From assembly GCA_003567805.1 (NCBI GenBank), contig PWYP01000076.1, positions 1 to 17,458 on the forward strand: DNA of 17,458 nt, written 5' to 3'. The stretch comes from PVC group bacterium (GTDB taxonomy: Bacteria > Verrucomicrobiota > Kiritimatiellia > UBA8416). The notes beneath the pieces were generated by a model, which was not told the origin of the DNA, ran no database searches, and worked only from the letters and a program-made list of their open reading frames with translations. Positions 6,751-14,777 of the stretch are shown piece by piece; the first letter of the stretch is position 1, and each line of letters opens with the position of its first letter. Position numbers and translations under genes: made by a program.

Positions 6751-7671
6751 ATGGAGAAAGTTGTAATAGCAGGATCGGGGCCAGCAGGTTATACGGCTGC
6801 GTTATATACGGCGCGCGCAAACTTAGATCCCCTTGTTTTGCTGGGACCTGTGCCGGGGGGGCAATTGGTTGTTTCATATGAGGTTGAAAATTATCCGGGG
6901 TTTGTTGAACCGATATCCGGGGCTGAGTTGATGGACCGTTTCCGGGATCAAGCCGCCCGATTCGGAGCGCGGTTGCAACATGATTCGGTTATTCGTGCGA
7001 CGCGCGAAGGGGAAACAATTGTTTTGGAAACGGATAGTGGAAGGGTTGAGACAGAAACGCTTGTGATTGCCACGGGTGCCGAGGCACGCCGATTACCCAT
7101 TGCCTCAGAGCCCGCGTTTTATGGTAAGGGTGTTTCGGGGTGTGCGACCTGTGATGGTGCATTTTTCCGTGATCAGGATGTTTTGGTTGTCGGGGGAGGG
7201 AACACCGCAATGGAGGATGCCATGTTTTTGACCCGCTTTGCCAAGCAGGTGAAGATTGTTCATCGACGCGATTATTTTCGTGCGGCCCCCGTGGAGGTGG
7301 ATAAGTGTCGCCGGAATGAAAAGATTTCATGGATGGTTCCGTGGGTTATCGAAGAAATACTTGGCGATGCGACTGGGGTAACAGGTGCTATTTTACGCCA
7401 GAATGAGACGGGAGAACAAAAAGAGATTTCTTGCCAAGGTATTTTTGTGGCGATTGGACACGACCCGAAGACCGATGCATTCAAGGACTTGGTTACCATG
7501 GATGCCGAAGGATTTATCGAGGCAGATCCGGGATCTACACGTACAAGTGCACCTGGTGTATTTGCTTGCGGGGATGTGCGTGATCCTCGTTACAAGCAGG
7601 CTGTTCTAGCTGCCGGGCATGGCTGCATGGCCGCATTAGATGTGGAACAATATCTCGGACAGCGGGAGTAA
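6751..7671 (+). CDS. trxB: Thioredoxin reductase (NADPH)
   Basis: Low-molecular-weight flavoprotein that passes electrons from NADPH through FAD and a Cys pair to thioredoxin. Length is 306 residues, as expected. FAD-binding GSGPAG is at 8-13, the active-site CATC at 131-134, the NADPH-domain GGGNTA at 148-153, the HRRDYFRA 2'-phosphate motif (favouring NADPH over NADH) at 171-178, and the FAD-closing GVFACGDV at 269-276. The ATG at 6751 follows a strong GGAGG (6737-6741) by 9 nt; an in-frame TTG six bases upstream is too close to that site. The next gene starts 7 bp after its stop. All residues needed for activity appear intact. Confidence 0.96.
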   Translation: MEKVVIAGSGPAGYTAALYTARANLDPLVLLGPVPGGQLVVSYEVENYPGFVEPISGAELMDRFRDQAARFGARLQHDSVIRATREGETIVLETDSGRVETETLVIATGAEARRLPIASEPAFYGKGVSGCATCDGAFFRDQDVLVVGGGNTAMEDAMFLTRFAKQVKIVHRRDYFRAAPVEVDKCRRNEKISWMVPWVIEEILGDATGVTGAILRQNETGEQKEISCQGIFVAIGHDPKTDAFKDLVTMDAEGFIEADPGSTRTSAPGVFACGDVRDPRYKQAVLAAGHGCMAALDVEQYLGQRE

Positions 7672-7678
7672 ACGACCT

Positions 7679-8515
7679 ATGGCAGAGGAAGACACAGAAT
7701 TCTCAGAGACAATGACGCTTGCATCGGTGGATGCCTATTTGTTTCGCCGATCCTATGTTTTGCAAACAGAGCTGCAAGAAGTTTTGTCGGCGGCGGGGGA
7801 CTTGACCGGAAAGCGTTGTTTGGCGATTGGTGCGGATAATGCCATGTTCAGCTACCAGTTGCATGCAGCAGGGGGGAGCTGGCAAACGCTTGCGCTGGAT
7901 GGTGCTGCGGCTGAGCGCATTCAGGAGGCGTTGGAAAATCAAGTTGGGGTGATGGGGCGTGATGATGATTGGCCGCAACAAGAGTTTTCATTTGATCTGA
8001 TCGTATTGTTGGGGGTGCTGGAAACACGTGATGTAGATGTGGCTTTCATCGAACGCTGCCACCGGCTTTTAAAAAGCGGTGGGCGTATGATTGTGACGCT
8101 GATGCGAGAAAAGCGCGTTACGCTCTTAAAACCGCTGTTGCGTTCGAGGATCTGCGGCAATGGTGCGGTGCGGCGCATCTATACGGAGCGTAGGCTGTAT
8201 GCCTTGCTGAAGTGTGGGTTCGACGTTGTGCAAGTGCGAACGCATTCGCGCTTCTTTTCGACGTTGTGCGATTGGTATATCCTATCTCTGCTGCAGCGTG
8301 CGTCCAGCGATGATGTTGTGGCGCGTATGGAAGTGGCGAAACGTTCGCGCTGGCTGTATTGGGTTGCATATCAATTGGACTGCCTACTCTTTTTTACGCG
8401 TGGACATCGTATGGTTGCACTGGCCATGCGTCACAACTGGAAATCCCGGGAAGCCCCTGTTCTCATGGATGGGCGTTCGATCGGCGAAGCTGTCCTGATG
8501 CCAATTTCGCAGTAG
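7679..8515 (+). CDS. Class I SAM-dependent methyltransferase-like protein, degenerate motif I
   Basis: A 278-residue protein with the order of a Rossmann methyltransferase: first strand and glycine loop KRCLAIGADNAMFS (45-58), acidic end of strand 2 at D74 (LALD), FDLIVLLGVLE at 105-115, and RCHRLLKSGGRMIVTLM at 126-142, the usual post-motif LkpGG segment. Motif I is odd: the normal (D/E)xGxGxG reads LAIGADNAM, lacking the lead acidic residue and the second and third glycines, so SAM binding could be altered. The C-terminal third (about 195-278) is basic and aromatic, with WLYWVAYQLDCLLFF as a possible membrane-contacting helix. The substrate cannot be told. The frame is open from 7640 inside trxB; I chose the ATG at 7679, 7 bp after the trxB stop, with GGGAG at 7664-7668. 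Translational linkage to trxB is likely. Confidence 0.8.
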   Translation: MAEEDTEFSETMTLASVDAYLFRRSYVLQTELQEVLSAAGDLTGKRCLAIGADNAMFSYQLHAAGGSWQTLALDGAAAERIQEALENQVGVMGRDDDWPQQEFSFDLIVLLGVLETRDVDVAFIERCHRLLKSGGRMIVTLMREKRVTLLKPLLRSRICGNGAVRRIYTERRLYALLKCGFDVVQVRTHSRFFSTLCDWYILSLLQRASSDDVVARMEVAKRSRWLYWVAYQLDCLLFFTRGHRMVALAMRHNWKSREAPVLMDGRSIGEAVLMPISQ

Positions 8516-8604
8516 CATGCGCGAAGCCACTAGGCAGCTATTGCGCATTTTGCTTTTTGGGTGGATATCGTTGCTTGCAAGAAGTCGCCATTTGCGTTAA
8601 AAAT

Positions 8605-8627
8605 ATCTGCGCTTTTTTTGAGCAGAT
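8605..8627 (+). other. Inverted repeat with T7 loop ahead of the response-regulator gene
   Basis: ATCTGC (8605-8610) and GCAGAT (8622-8627) are perfect inverted repeats around an 11-nt loop containing seven consecutive T. The T run is in the loop and not after the stem, so it is not an intrinsic terminator. A weak promoter-like pair (TTGCAA 8575-8580, 17 bp, TAAAAA 8598-8603) would place the stem at the very 5' end of the receiver-gene message. The rest of the 167-bp gap (8516-8682) holds nothing else I can name. Confidence 0.3.
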
Positions 8628-8682
8628 GGTTCATACTATCCATTCGTCTAACATTTGGGTGAAGAGTGAGCCGGAGATTGTA

Positions 8683-9066
8683 ATGGCAGTGAAATTAGCT
8701 CTGATAGAAGATGAAGAGGGTGTGCAAGCGTATTTCAAATCGGTTGTTGCACGAATGGGGTATGAGCTGGTCGTTGCAGAGGATGGTCCTTCAGGGTTGC
8801 AGATGCTTGCCGAAACGCCGGTCGATATCATTTTGACGGATTTGATCATGCCTGGAGAGCCGAGTGGCATGGCGTTTTTGCGGCGGTTACGGCAAGACTT
8901 TCCGGATATTCCCGTAATTGTAGTTTCGGGGCATCCAGCAAAAGAATATATCGAGGAATGCAAAGAGCTTGGTATTGTCGATTTCTTGACGAAACCATTT
9001 GAAATGACCTTTTTCGGTTCTATTGTTACGCGTGTTCTCAGTAAGCGAGAGAAGTCTGAGGATTAA
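8683..9066 (+). CDS. Stand-alone response-regulator receiver protein (CheY-like)
   Basis: A 127-residue single receiver domain with no output domain. The conserved phosphorylation site is complete: acidic pair D10/E11 (IEDEEG), phospho-acceptor D53 (IILTDLIMP), switch S82 (IVVSGHP) and K104 (FLTKPF). Such proteins act by protein-protein contact, as CheY or Spo0F do, or as phosphorelay intermediates; no histidine kinase is encoded in the window, so its partner is elsewhere. The frame is open upstream to 8359 through the methyltransferase gene, but the ATG at 8683 has GGAG (8673-8676) 6 nt ahead and begins MAVKLALIEDE, as receiver domains do. It is convergent with fbpC, 43 bp away. Its distance from the methyltransferase suggests an independent promoter. 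Confidence 0.92.
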   Translation: MAVKLALIEDEEGVQAYFKSVVARMGYELVVAEDGPSGLQMLAETPVDIILTDLIMPGEPSGMAFLRRLRQDFPDIPVIVVSGHPAKEYIEECKELGIVDFLTKPFEMTFFGSIVTRVLSKREKSED

Positions 9067-9109
9067 GTTTATGGCAGCCCGTTCTGGTGGGATGTCTGAT
9101 CGCGATAGA

Positions 9110-10138
9110 TTACGTAGCTGCGTATGCCATGACGGCATCTTGCACGCATAACGAAACGTTGGTTTCCACTGGTGGGGGTTCCGTGGATCCATTCATGCGG
9201 CAGCGCAGGATGTTGTTTTGTTGATCTTTTACCGTGACGATCCAACTGTGACCCACATATTCATGCGTGCACACGATAGCATGTGCATCTGGAGCAGATG
9301 CAACGATGATGTTTTCCGGACGGATCATAATGGTAACATCTCCTTGCATGGGAGAATGAAGTCGGACCCGCCCCAGAACCGTTTCTGCGTGCATGCCTTG
9401 GGCAACGCCCTGTAAGAAATTGGTTTCTCCGAGAAAGCCAGCAACATCCTGGTTTGCAGGAAAGCGATAAAGTTCCTGTGGTGGAGCAAATTGCATGATT
9501 TTCCCGTCGATCATAACGGCGACATGATCAGATAAACTGAGGGCCTCTTCTTGATCATGTGTGACAAATAATGTAGTGACACCGGCATTGAGTAGAATTT
9601 GGCGTATTTCCCGGCGTACGCGTTGTCGCAGGGCAGCGTCGAGATTTGAGAATGGCTCATCCAGCAGCATGACTGCGGGTTTGGGTGCGAGTGCGCGTGC
9701 TAGAGCGACTCGTTGTTGCTGTCCGCCGGATAGACTATGTGGACCGCGATCTTGTATGGCTTTCAAATCAACGAGTTCCAGCACCTCTTGGATCCGTTGT
9801 TCGCGGTCCGGTCGGTTACGAATGCCAAAGGCGATGTTGTCGCGCACACTCATATGCGGGAAGAGCGCGTACTCTTGAAATACCATTCCAAGCCTGCGTT
9901 TTTCTGGAGGCAAGGCGTATCCTTGGCCAGCAATTTCTACTTCTCCAATGCGTATGACGCCGGTGTCAGGTGTTTCCAGTCCGGCGAGGAGGCGCAAGGC
10001 GGTGGTCTTCCCGCAGCCGCTTGGACCGAGCAAGGCCACGAAGTCACCCGGGACTATTTCCAGATCGACATTGTCGACGGCTTTCGTTCCATCGAATGAC
10101 TTTGAAAGCCCGTAGCATGCAATAATCGGAGTGTTCAC
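9110..10138 (-). CDS. fbpC: Ferric-iron ABC transporter ATP-binding protein
   Basis: The ATPase of the Fe3+ importer; 342 residues. Walker A GPSGCGKTT (38-46), Q-loop Q88 (VFQEYALFPH), signature LSGGQQQR (136-143), Walker B VMLLDEP (156-162), D-loop (SNLDAALR) and H-loop H194 are all intact. The C-terminal part (about 240-340, with VTIMIRPENI) is a TOBE-like regulatory domain typical of FbpC/PotA-type ATPases. The start codon is GTG (10138-10136) and overlaps the TGA stop of fbpB in the GTGA arrangement, so translation is probably coupled. The iron assignment rests on the neighbouring binding protein; the ATPase alone could equally serve other CUT1-like systems. Confidence 0.92.
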   Translation of the reverse strand: MNTPIIACYGLSKSFDGTKAVDNVDLEIVPGDFVALLGPSGCGKTTALRLLAGLETPDTGVIRIGEVEIAGQGYALPPEKRRLGMVFQEYALFPHMSVRDNIAFGIRNRPDREQRIQEVLELVDLKAIQDRGPHSLSGGQQQRVALARALAPKPAVMLLDEPFSNLDAALRQRVRREIRQILLNAGVTTLFVTHDQEEALSLSDHVAVMIDGKIMQFAPPQELYRFPANQDVAGFLGETNFLQGVAQGMHAETVLGRVRLHSPMQGDVTIMIRPENIIVASAPDAHAIVCTHEYVGHSWIVTVKDQQNNILRCRMNGSTEPPPVETNVSLCVQDAVMAYAAT

Positions 10139-11748
10139 GTTGTTAATTGATCCTGTTCATGGTGTAAAAGTATCCACAGCATCATGGCTGCCGCAATCAT
10201 GAGAATAAGTGCGGGGGCAGCAGCCATGGCGAAAAATGCTTCTTCTGTAGCGCTCCAGATACGCGTTGCCAATGTTTCAAATCCTGTGGGTCCAAGCAAG
10301 AGTGTAGCTGGTAATTCTTTCATTGTTGTCAGAAACACCAATGCCATGCCGGTTAATATGCCGGGGCGTAATTGCGGTAGGGTGATGAAAAAAAAGACCT
10401 TTCCTGATGCATGCCCCAGCATACGGGCGGCTTCTTCGGTGCGCGGGTTGAGCTTGAGCATGGCCGTTCTCAGAGAGCCCAATGCCAGCGGCAGAAATAA
10501 TATGGTGTATGCCAGAATCAGCATGGTGAGGGATTGGTATAGCAGGGGGAGATAGCGTGACCCTAGGAAGACTAAGGAGAGCGCAACGACAATACCTGGC
10601 AGTGCGTGTCCGGCATAAGCAGCGCGTTCGGCGAATCGACTTACCTTTCCTGGGTATCTGACAGATTGTATGACCACTGGCAGGGCGGCAAGTATGCAAC
10701 TGATGGCGGCGAGGGCGGAAGCCGATATCGAGTTCATGAGAATACGCGTTTGGGCACCAATCACAGCCGATGCGTGCAGACCGCGTATCCACCAGAAGGC
10801 GGTAACCAGAACGGGAATCCCCAATCCGAGTAGCGCGACCAGCGAGCACAGTAGTATCGCGGGCCATTGCCATTTTCCAAGGGGTACAGCTGCATGCTGC
10901 CGTGCCGTTCCTGTGCCCGCACGATAATGCAGACGGTGGGATCGTGTCCAGTTTTCCACGAGAATGATCATGCCGGTTAACGCCACAAGCTTCAAGGCAA
11001 GGATGGCCGCCGCACTACGGTCGAGTGTGGCGCTGTACTGTACATAGATTTCGCGGGTAAAAACGTTGTATTGTAAAAGGGTGACAGCACCAAAATCGCT
11101 TAGCGTGTACAGGGCAACCAGCAAGGCTCCTGCACCAATGGCGGGGCGTAGGTGCGGGAGCACAATTTGCCGAAAAACTTGCATGCGGGTCCGTCCCAAA
11201 CACCGGGCCGCATCTTCCAAAGCGGGGTCCAGTCCGCGTAGCCCGGCACGTACACTGAGCTGGACATATGGATATGTGAACAGGGTAAGGGCCAGCCAGG
11301 AACCGGACAGGCCGTACATGGATGGCAATTGCGTGATGCCGATGGGTGCCAGCAGGCTCTGCAGCATGCCATTGGGACCCAATGCTGCGAGAAGGGCAAA
11401 GGCACCTACGTAGGATGGAAGAACAAGCGGAAGGCAGGTAATGGCCGACCATATGCGTTTTCCTGGTAGATCTGTTCGCATGGTGAGCCACGCCAACGCA
11501 CATCCCAGGACGGTCGCAGATAACGTGACGAGCGTTGTTAAGAGAATACTGTTCAGAAATACTTGTATGGTACGAGGCCGCGTTAGCAAGGTGATAAACT
11601 GCGGTGCAGATTCACTTGCGCGCACGATTAGATATAGCACTGGGGTGAGGGATAGTGCAGCAACCAGAATGACGGCAACACGCAGAATGTTTCTCCTGGC
11701 TATCATCCAGTGAAATATGGTTTTTTTTCTGCGTACTGTGGGTGTCAT
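10135..11748 (-). CDS. fbpB: Ferric-iron ABC transporter permease, fused double-domain type
   Basis: A 537-residue inner-membrane permease with two binding-protein-dependent transport domains in one chain, as known for FbpB/AfuB. About twelve hydrophobic segments are visible. Each half carries the cytoplasmic EAA loop that docks onto the ATPase: EDAARCLGRTRMQVFRQIVL in the first half and EEAARMLGHASGKVFFFITL in the second, both followed by P-x-LRP. The basic N-terminus (RRKK, then ARRN) fits a cytoplasmic start. It starts 7 bp after the fbpA stop and ends inside the fbpC start codon. The two-domain arrangement means one FbpB with two FbpC should make a full transporter. Confidence 0.93.
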   Translation of the reverse strand: MTPTVRRKKTIFHWMIARRNILRVAVILVAALSLTPVLYLIVRASESAPQFITLLTRPRTIQVFLNSILLTTLVTLSATVLGCALAWLTMRTDLPGKRIWSAITCLPLVLPSYVGAFALLAALGPNGMLQSLLAPIGITQLPSMYGLSGSWLALTLFTYPYVQLSVRAGLRGLDPALEDAARCLGRTRMQVFRQIVLPHLRPAIGAGALLVALYTLSDFGAVTLLQYNVFTREIYVQYSATLDRSAAAILALKLVALTGMIILVENWTRSHRLHYRAGTGTARQHAAVPLGKWQWPAILLCSLVALLGLGIPVLVTAFWWIRGLHASAVIGAQTRILMNSISASALAAISCILAALPVVIQSVRYPGKVSRFAERAAYAGHALPGIVVALSLVFLGSRYLPLLYQSLTMLILAYTILFLPLALGSLRTAMLKLNPRTEEAARMLGHASGKVFFFITLPQLRPGILTGMALVFLTTMKELPATLLLGPTGFETLATRIWSATEEAFFAMAAAPALILMIAAAMMLWILLHHEQDQLTT

Positions 11749-11755
11749 ACTTTGC

Positions 11756-12769
11756 TCAGAGAATGCCGAGTTCCTGTAATAGAAGAAGGGTGCCCTCCAA
11801 GTCTTCCAATAGACTGAGATCTAGTTCTGCGATGGGCATCGCGTCAAGCACAGGAAGCACGGGGTTGGGAGCGATTGATTGTACCACGGGATATTCGAAT
11901 GTCTGGTCGGTAAAAAACCGCTGCGCCTGTTCCGACAGTAGAAAGCGTACAAGTTTTTCGGCCTGCGGTGTTTTGCGGGTGGTTTGCAGGATGCCAACCC
12001 CGGCCACATTCATCAAAGTGCCCTGTGGGGGAAGGTAGTTACGCGCTTGGAGTGCCAAGCCTTGTTCTTTTTCCATAGTATGCAAGTAGTAATGATTGGT
12101 GAGCCCCACATCAATTTCGCCTGCGGCGACTGCTTGCACAATGGCTGTATTGCGTGCATAGGAGCGTGGTCGGTTCCGCGCCATTGCTTGCAGCCACTCC
12201 CGGGTGGCTGCTTCACCACGTTCTACGCGTAGCGCGGTCACAAATGCTTGAAAAGAGGCATTTAGGGGAGCCCAGCCTAATCGGTCTCGCCATTGCGGAT
12301 CAGCTAAGCCGGTGATATCCTCTGGTAAATCCTGTGGTTGCACACTTTCTGTGTTGTAAATCAGTACACGCGCCCGACCAGATGTGCCAACCCACAGGCC
12401 TTGCTGGGAGCGGAAGGCATTGGGAACCATCTGTAGAAGGTCTGGGGGTAAGTCTCGAAAAAGCCCGGCTTGGGATAGGGCTCCGAGCGCACCTGCATCC
12501 TGCGCAAAAAAAACATCAGCAGGGCTGCGACTCCCTTCTTCCAGAATGGTTGCTGCCAGCTCGGCGGTGCCCCCATAGCGTGTATGCACACGAATCCCGG
12601 TTTCGTCTGTGAATTGTGCCAGAAGGGGAGCTAGCAAATGTTGGTTTCTGCCTGAATAAAGGGTGATTTGGTCATCCTGTGCACGGCCCCGGCATCCTGA
12701 TAAAAGACAGGTGGAAACAGCACCTATCATACCAGCCAATGCTAAATGTTTGATGTGTAATACTTTCAT
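11756..12769 (-). CDS. fbpA: Ferric-iron-binding lipoprotein of the ABC importer
   Basis: A 337-residue extracytoplasmic solute-binding protein of the iron(III) family. The N-terminus has K2/K7, a hydrophobic stretch and lipobox LSGC with the lipidated Cys at 26, so it is membrane-anchored; many Gram-negative FbpA proteins are instead freely soluble in the periplasm. R27 after the Cys does not resemble the classic Asp retention signal. Family marks are ITLYSGRNQHLLAPLL at 35-50, ADVFFAQDAGALGAL at 84-98, and the paired tyrosines Y227-Y228 in LTNHYYLH, which ligate iron in FbpA. It is the first gene of fbpABC. The ATG at 12769 has no clear Shine-Dalgarno site. No obvious Fur box is seen upstream, although iron regulation would be expected. 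Confidence 0.92.
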   Translation of the reverse strand: MKVLHIKHLALAGMIGAVSTCLLSGCRGRAQDDQITLYSGRNQHLLAPLLAQFTDETGIRVHTRYGGTAELAATILEEGSRSPADVFFAQDAGALGALSQAGLFRDLPPDLLQMVPNAFRSQQGLWVGTSGRARVLIYNTESVQPQDLPEDITGLADPQWRDRLGWAPLNASFQAFVTALRVERGEAATREWLQAMARNRPRSYARNTAIVQAVAAGEIDVGLTNHYYLHTMEKEQGLALQARNYLPPQGTLMNVAGVGILQTTRKTPQAEKLVRFLLSEQAQRFFTDQTFEYPVVQSIAPNPVLPVLDAMPIAELDLSLLEDLEGTLLLLQELGIL

Positions 12770-12779
12770 GATGCAGGGT

Positions 12780-12807
12780 AATTTACGATCTTGTGTAATT
12801 GTGTCAA
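12780..12807 (-). promoter_or_regulatory. Candidate promoter and tandem repeat ahead of fbpA
   Basis: Read on the minus strand, TTGACA (12807-12802; perfect -35) is followed after 16 bp by TAAATT (12785-12780; 4 of 6). The ATG at 12769 would then be only a few nucleotides from the transcript start, giving a nearly leaderless message and matching the absence of a ribosome binding site. On the plus strand the same place carries a tandem repeat, TTGTGTAA (12791-12798) then TTGTGTCAA (12799-12807), which overlaps the -35 and could be a regulator site. Nothing firm is visible for the divergent gene starting at 12930; TTAGCG, 18 bp, TGTAAT just upstream of it is a weak candidate. Confidence 0.4.
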
Positions 12808-12929
12808 GTGTCCATATTGCGGAGCTTGCTTTCGCTAGAATGGTTTGTCAGGATGGCTGATCTTGTTGCGGTTAGCGTTTACCGTCACCTCTTATTGTAA
12901 TGAGATGCGATATTGATTGGGACTGAGGC

Positions 12930-14777
12930 ATGCCGAAAGAATCTATTGTTGCAAGAATGGCGAATCAGCCTGTGGTTTTTGATGGGGCCATGGGGACTGA
13001 AATCTATGCGCGCGGTGTATTCATTAATCGGTGTTTTGATGAGGTAAGCCTTATTAATCCTGATTTAATACGGGATATTCATGCGTCTTATGTCGCTGCT
13101 GGTGCAGATGTGATTGAAACGAACACTTTTGGTGCGAATCGCATTTGGCTACGTGGATACGGCCTTGCAGAGCGAACGGTTGAAATCAATCGAGCGGGTG
13201 CCGCCTTGGCTCGTGAGGCAGCAGGGGATGCCGTGTATGTGGCGGGGTCCATTGGTCCCTGTTTGCGTTCGAACCAGCTTATGGTTAAAGAGCGTTCGGG
13301 AGAGCTTGCCGATGCTTTTGCCGAGTCTGCCATGGCTTTGGCCGAGGGGGGCGTTGATTTTCTTTTATTGGAAACCTTCACGCATGTCGATGAGCTCATT
13401 CTGGCAGCAAGAAGCGTGAAGCAGGTAGGTTTACCGGTTATGGCTTCCTTTACGGTTGATATGCGTGGTGAAACAGTTCACGGGCGTTCCGTTGAGGATG
13501 TGGTGGGGGAGCTTAATGCGATTTCGGAAATCGAGATTTTGGGCATGAATTGTGGAACAGGTCCTGCTCCCCTTTTTGCAGTGGCCGAAAGGGCCTTGCC
13601 GCTCTCTGCCAAACCGTTTGTTTTCATGCCGAATGCGGGGCAGCCTGAAGAAGTGGATGGGCGTGTTTTGTATTTAGTGACACCCGAATATTTTACTTCT
13701 TATGCCAAGCGATTTGTCGAGTTGGGTGCTCGCGGTGTGGGGGGGTGTTGCGGCACGACGGCAAGCCACATTCGAGAGGCGGCGCGGGCGGTGCATGCAC
13801 TTGGGCACGTTAAGGAATTTGTGCAAATACGGGCGATTGAGCATTCGCAGGGTGAGTCGGATGTTGATGTGATCCCGATGGAAGAAAAATGTTCGTTTGC
13901 CGCCAAATTAGCGCGTGGCGAGTCGGTATCCACAGTAGAGATCTTACCACCGAAGTCATGGGTTTTGTCGGGGATGCTTGAGAAGGTCTCCGTGTGTGAT
14001 GCGGCGGGTATCGATGCGGTAAATATACCTGATGGTCCACGGGCCAGTGCGCGTGTTTCCAGCATGATTGCAGCGATGAAAATTCAGGAACAACTACGGA
14101 TTGAACCTATCTTGCATTATTGCTGTCGCGATCGGAATTTGATCGGGATGCAGTCTGATTTGTTGGGAGGCTATGCTGCCGGACTCCGCAATTTTTTGAT
14201 CATTACGGGGGATCCGCCCAAGATCGGGGACTATCCGGACGTGACGGGCGTTTTTGATGTGGATGCAATTGGGCTGGTGCGCGTAGCTAACGGTTTAAAT
14301 CATGGTTTGGATATTGGCGGGAATCGAATTGATCCCCCTTGCGGGCTTCTGCTGGGCGTCGGGGTTGATCCTTGTGCGGTGGATCTGGCGCATGAAATTT
14401 CGCGTTTTGAGCAGAAGATAGAGGCGGGGGCGGAATATGCGATCACGCAGCCTGTTTTTGATCCGGATGCTTTGCTGCGATTTCTGGATCGCTTGGAGAC
14501 GCTTGATGTTCGCATTCCGATTGTTGCAGGCGTTTGGCCACTGGTGAGTTTGCGCAATGCCGAGTTTATGCGTAATGAAGTGCCCGGTGTAACCGTTCCC
14601 GATGAAATTATCGAACGCATGCGCATCTGCAAGACCAAGGAGGATGGCATTCGCACGGGGGTGGAAATTGCGCGTGAAATGTGTGCCCGGATAGCGGATC
14701 GGGTAGCCGGATTTCAGGTGAGCGCACCCTTTGGCAAGGTGGAGCTTGCCATCGAAGTGCTAGCCGATTTTACGTGA
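12930..14777 (+). CDS. Bifunctional homocysteine S-methyltransferase / methylenetetrahydrofolate reductase
   Basis: A 615-residue fusion like Bacillus YitJ. Residues about 1-300 are the homocysteine-binding barrel seen in MetH and BHMT: FDGAMGTEIYARG at 17-29, GADVIETNTFGANR at 58-71, and the zinc ligands C208 (GMNCGTGP) and C273-C274 (GGCCGTT). Residues about 320-612 are the MetF flavoprotein barrel: VEILPPK with catalytic Glu at 337, FLIITGDPP with D428, and ITQPVFD with Q507. The fusion lacks the cobalamin-binding and reactivation domains of full MetH, so any methyl transfer via B12 would need partner proteins; alternatively S-methylmethionine or another donor is used. Together the halves would link one-carbon supply to methionine. 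Start at ATG 12930, with a weak GGGACTGAGG ahead of it. It is divergent from fbpA and convergent with the glycosyltransferase genes. Confidence 0.92.
   Translation: MPKESIVARMANQPVVFDGAMGTEIYARGVFINRCFDEVSLINPDLIRDIHASYVAAGADVIETNTFGANRIWLRGYGLAERTVEINRAGAALAREAAGDAVYVAGSIGPCLRSNQLMVKERSGELADAFAESAMALAEGGVDFLLLETFTHVDELILAARSVKQVGLPVMASFTVDMRGETVHGRSVEDVVGELNAISEIEILGMNCGTGPAPLFAVAERALPLSAKPFVFMPNAGQPEEVDGRVLYLVTPEYFTSYAKRFVELGARGVGGCCGTTASHIREAARAVHALGHVKEFVQIRAIEHSQGESDVDVIPMEEKCSFAAKLARGESVSTVEILPPKSWVLSGMLEKVSVCDAAGIDAVNIPDGPRASARVSSMIAAMKIQEQLRIEPILHYCCRDRNLIGMQSDLLGGYAAGLRNFLIITGDPPKIGDYPDVTGVFDVDAIGLVRVANGLNHGLDIGGNRIDPPCGLLLGVGVDPCAVDLAHEISRFEQKIEAGAEYAITQPVFDPDALLRFLDRLETLDVRIPIVAGVWPLVSLRNAEFMRNEVPGVTVPDEIIERMRICKTKEDGIRTGVEIAREMCARIADRVAGFQVSAPFGKVELAIEVLADFT

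Noticed and set aside
10184..11713. Several plus-strand open frames of 75-123 codons opposite fbpB
   Set aside because: They lie antisense to a membrane protein with intact family motifs, have no recognisable domains, and show low-complexity Ala/Arg/Ser composition typical of shadow frames.
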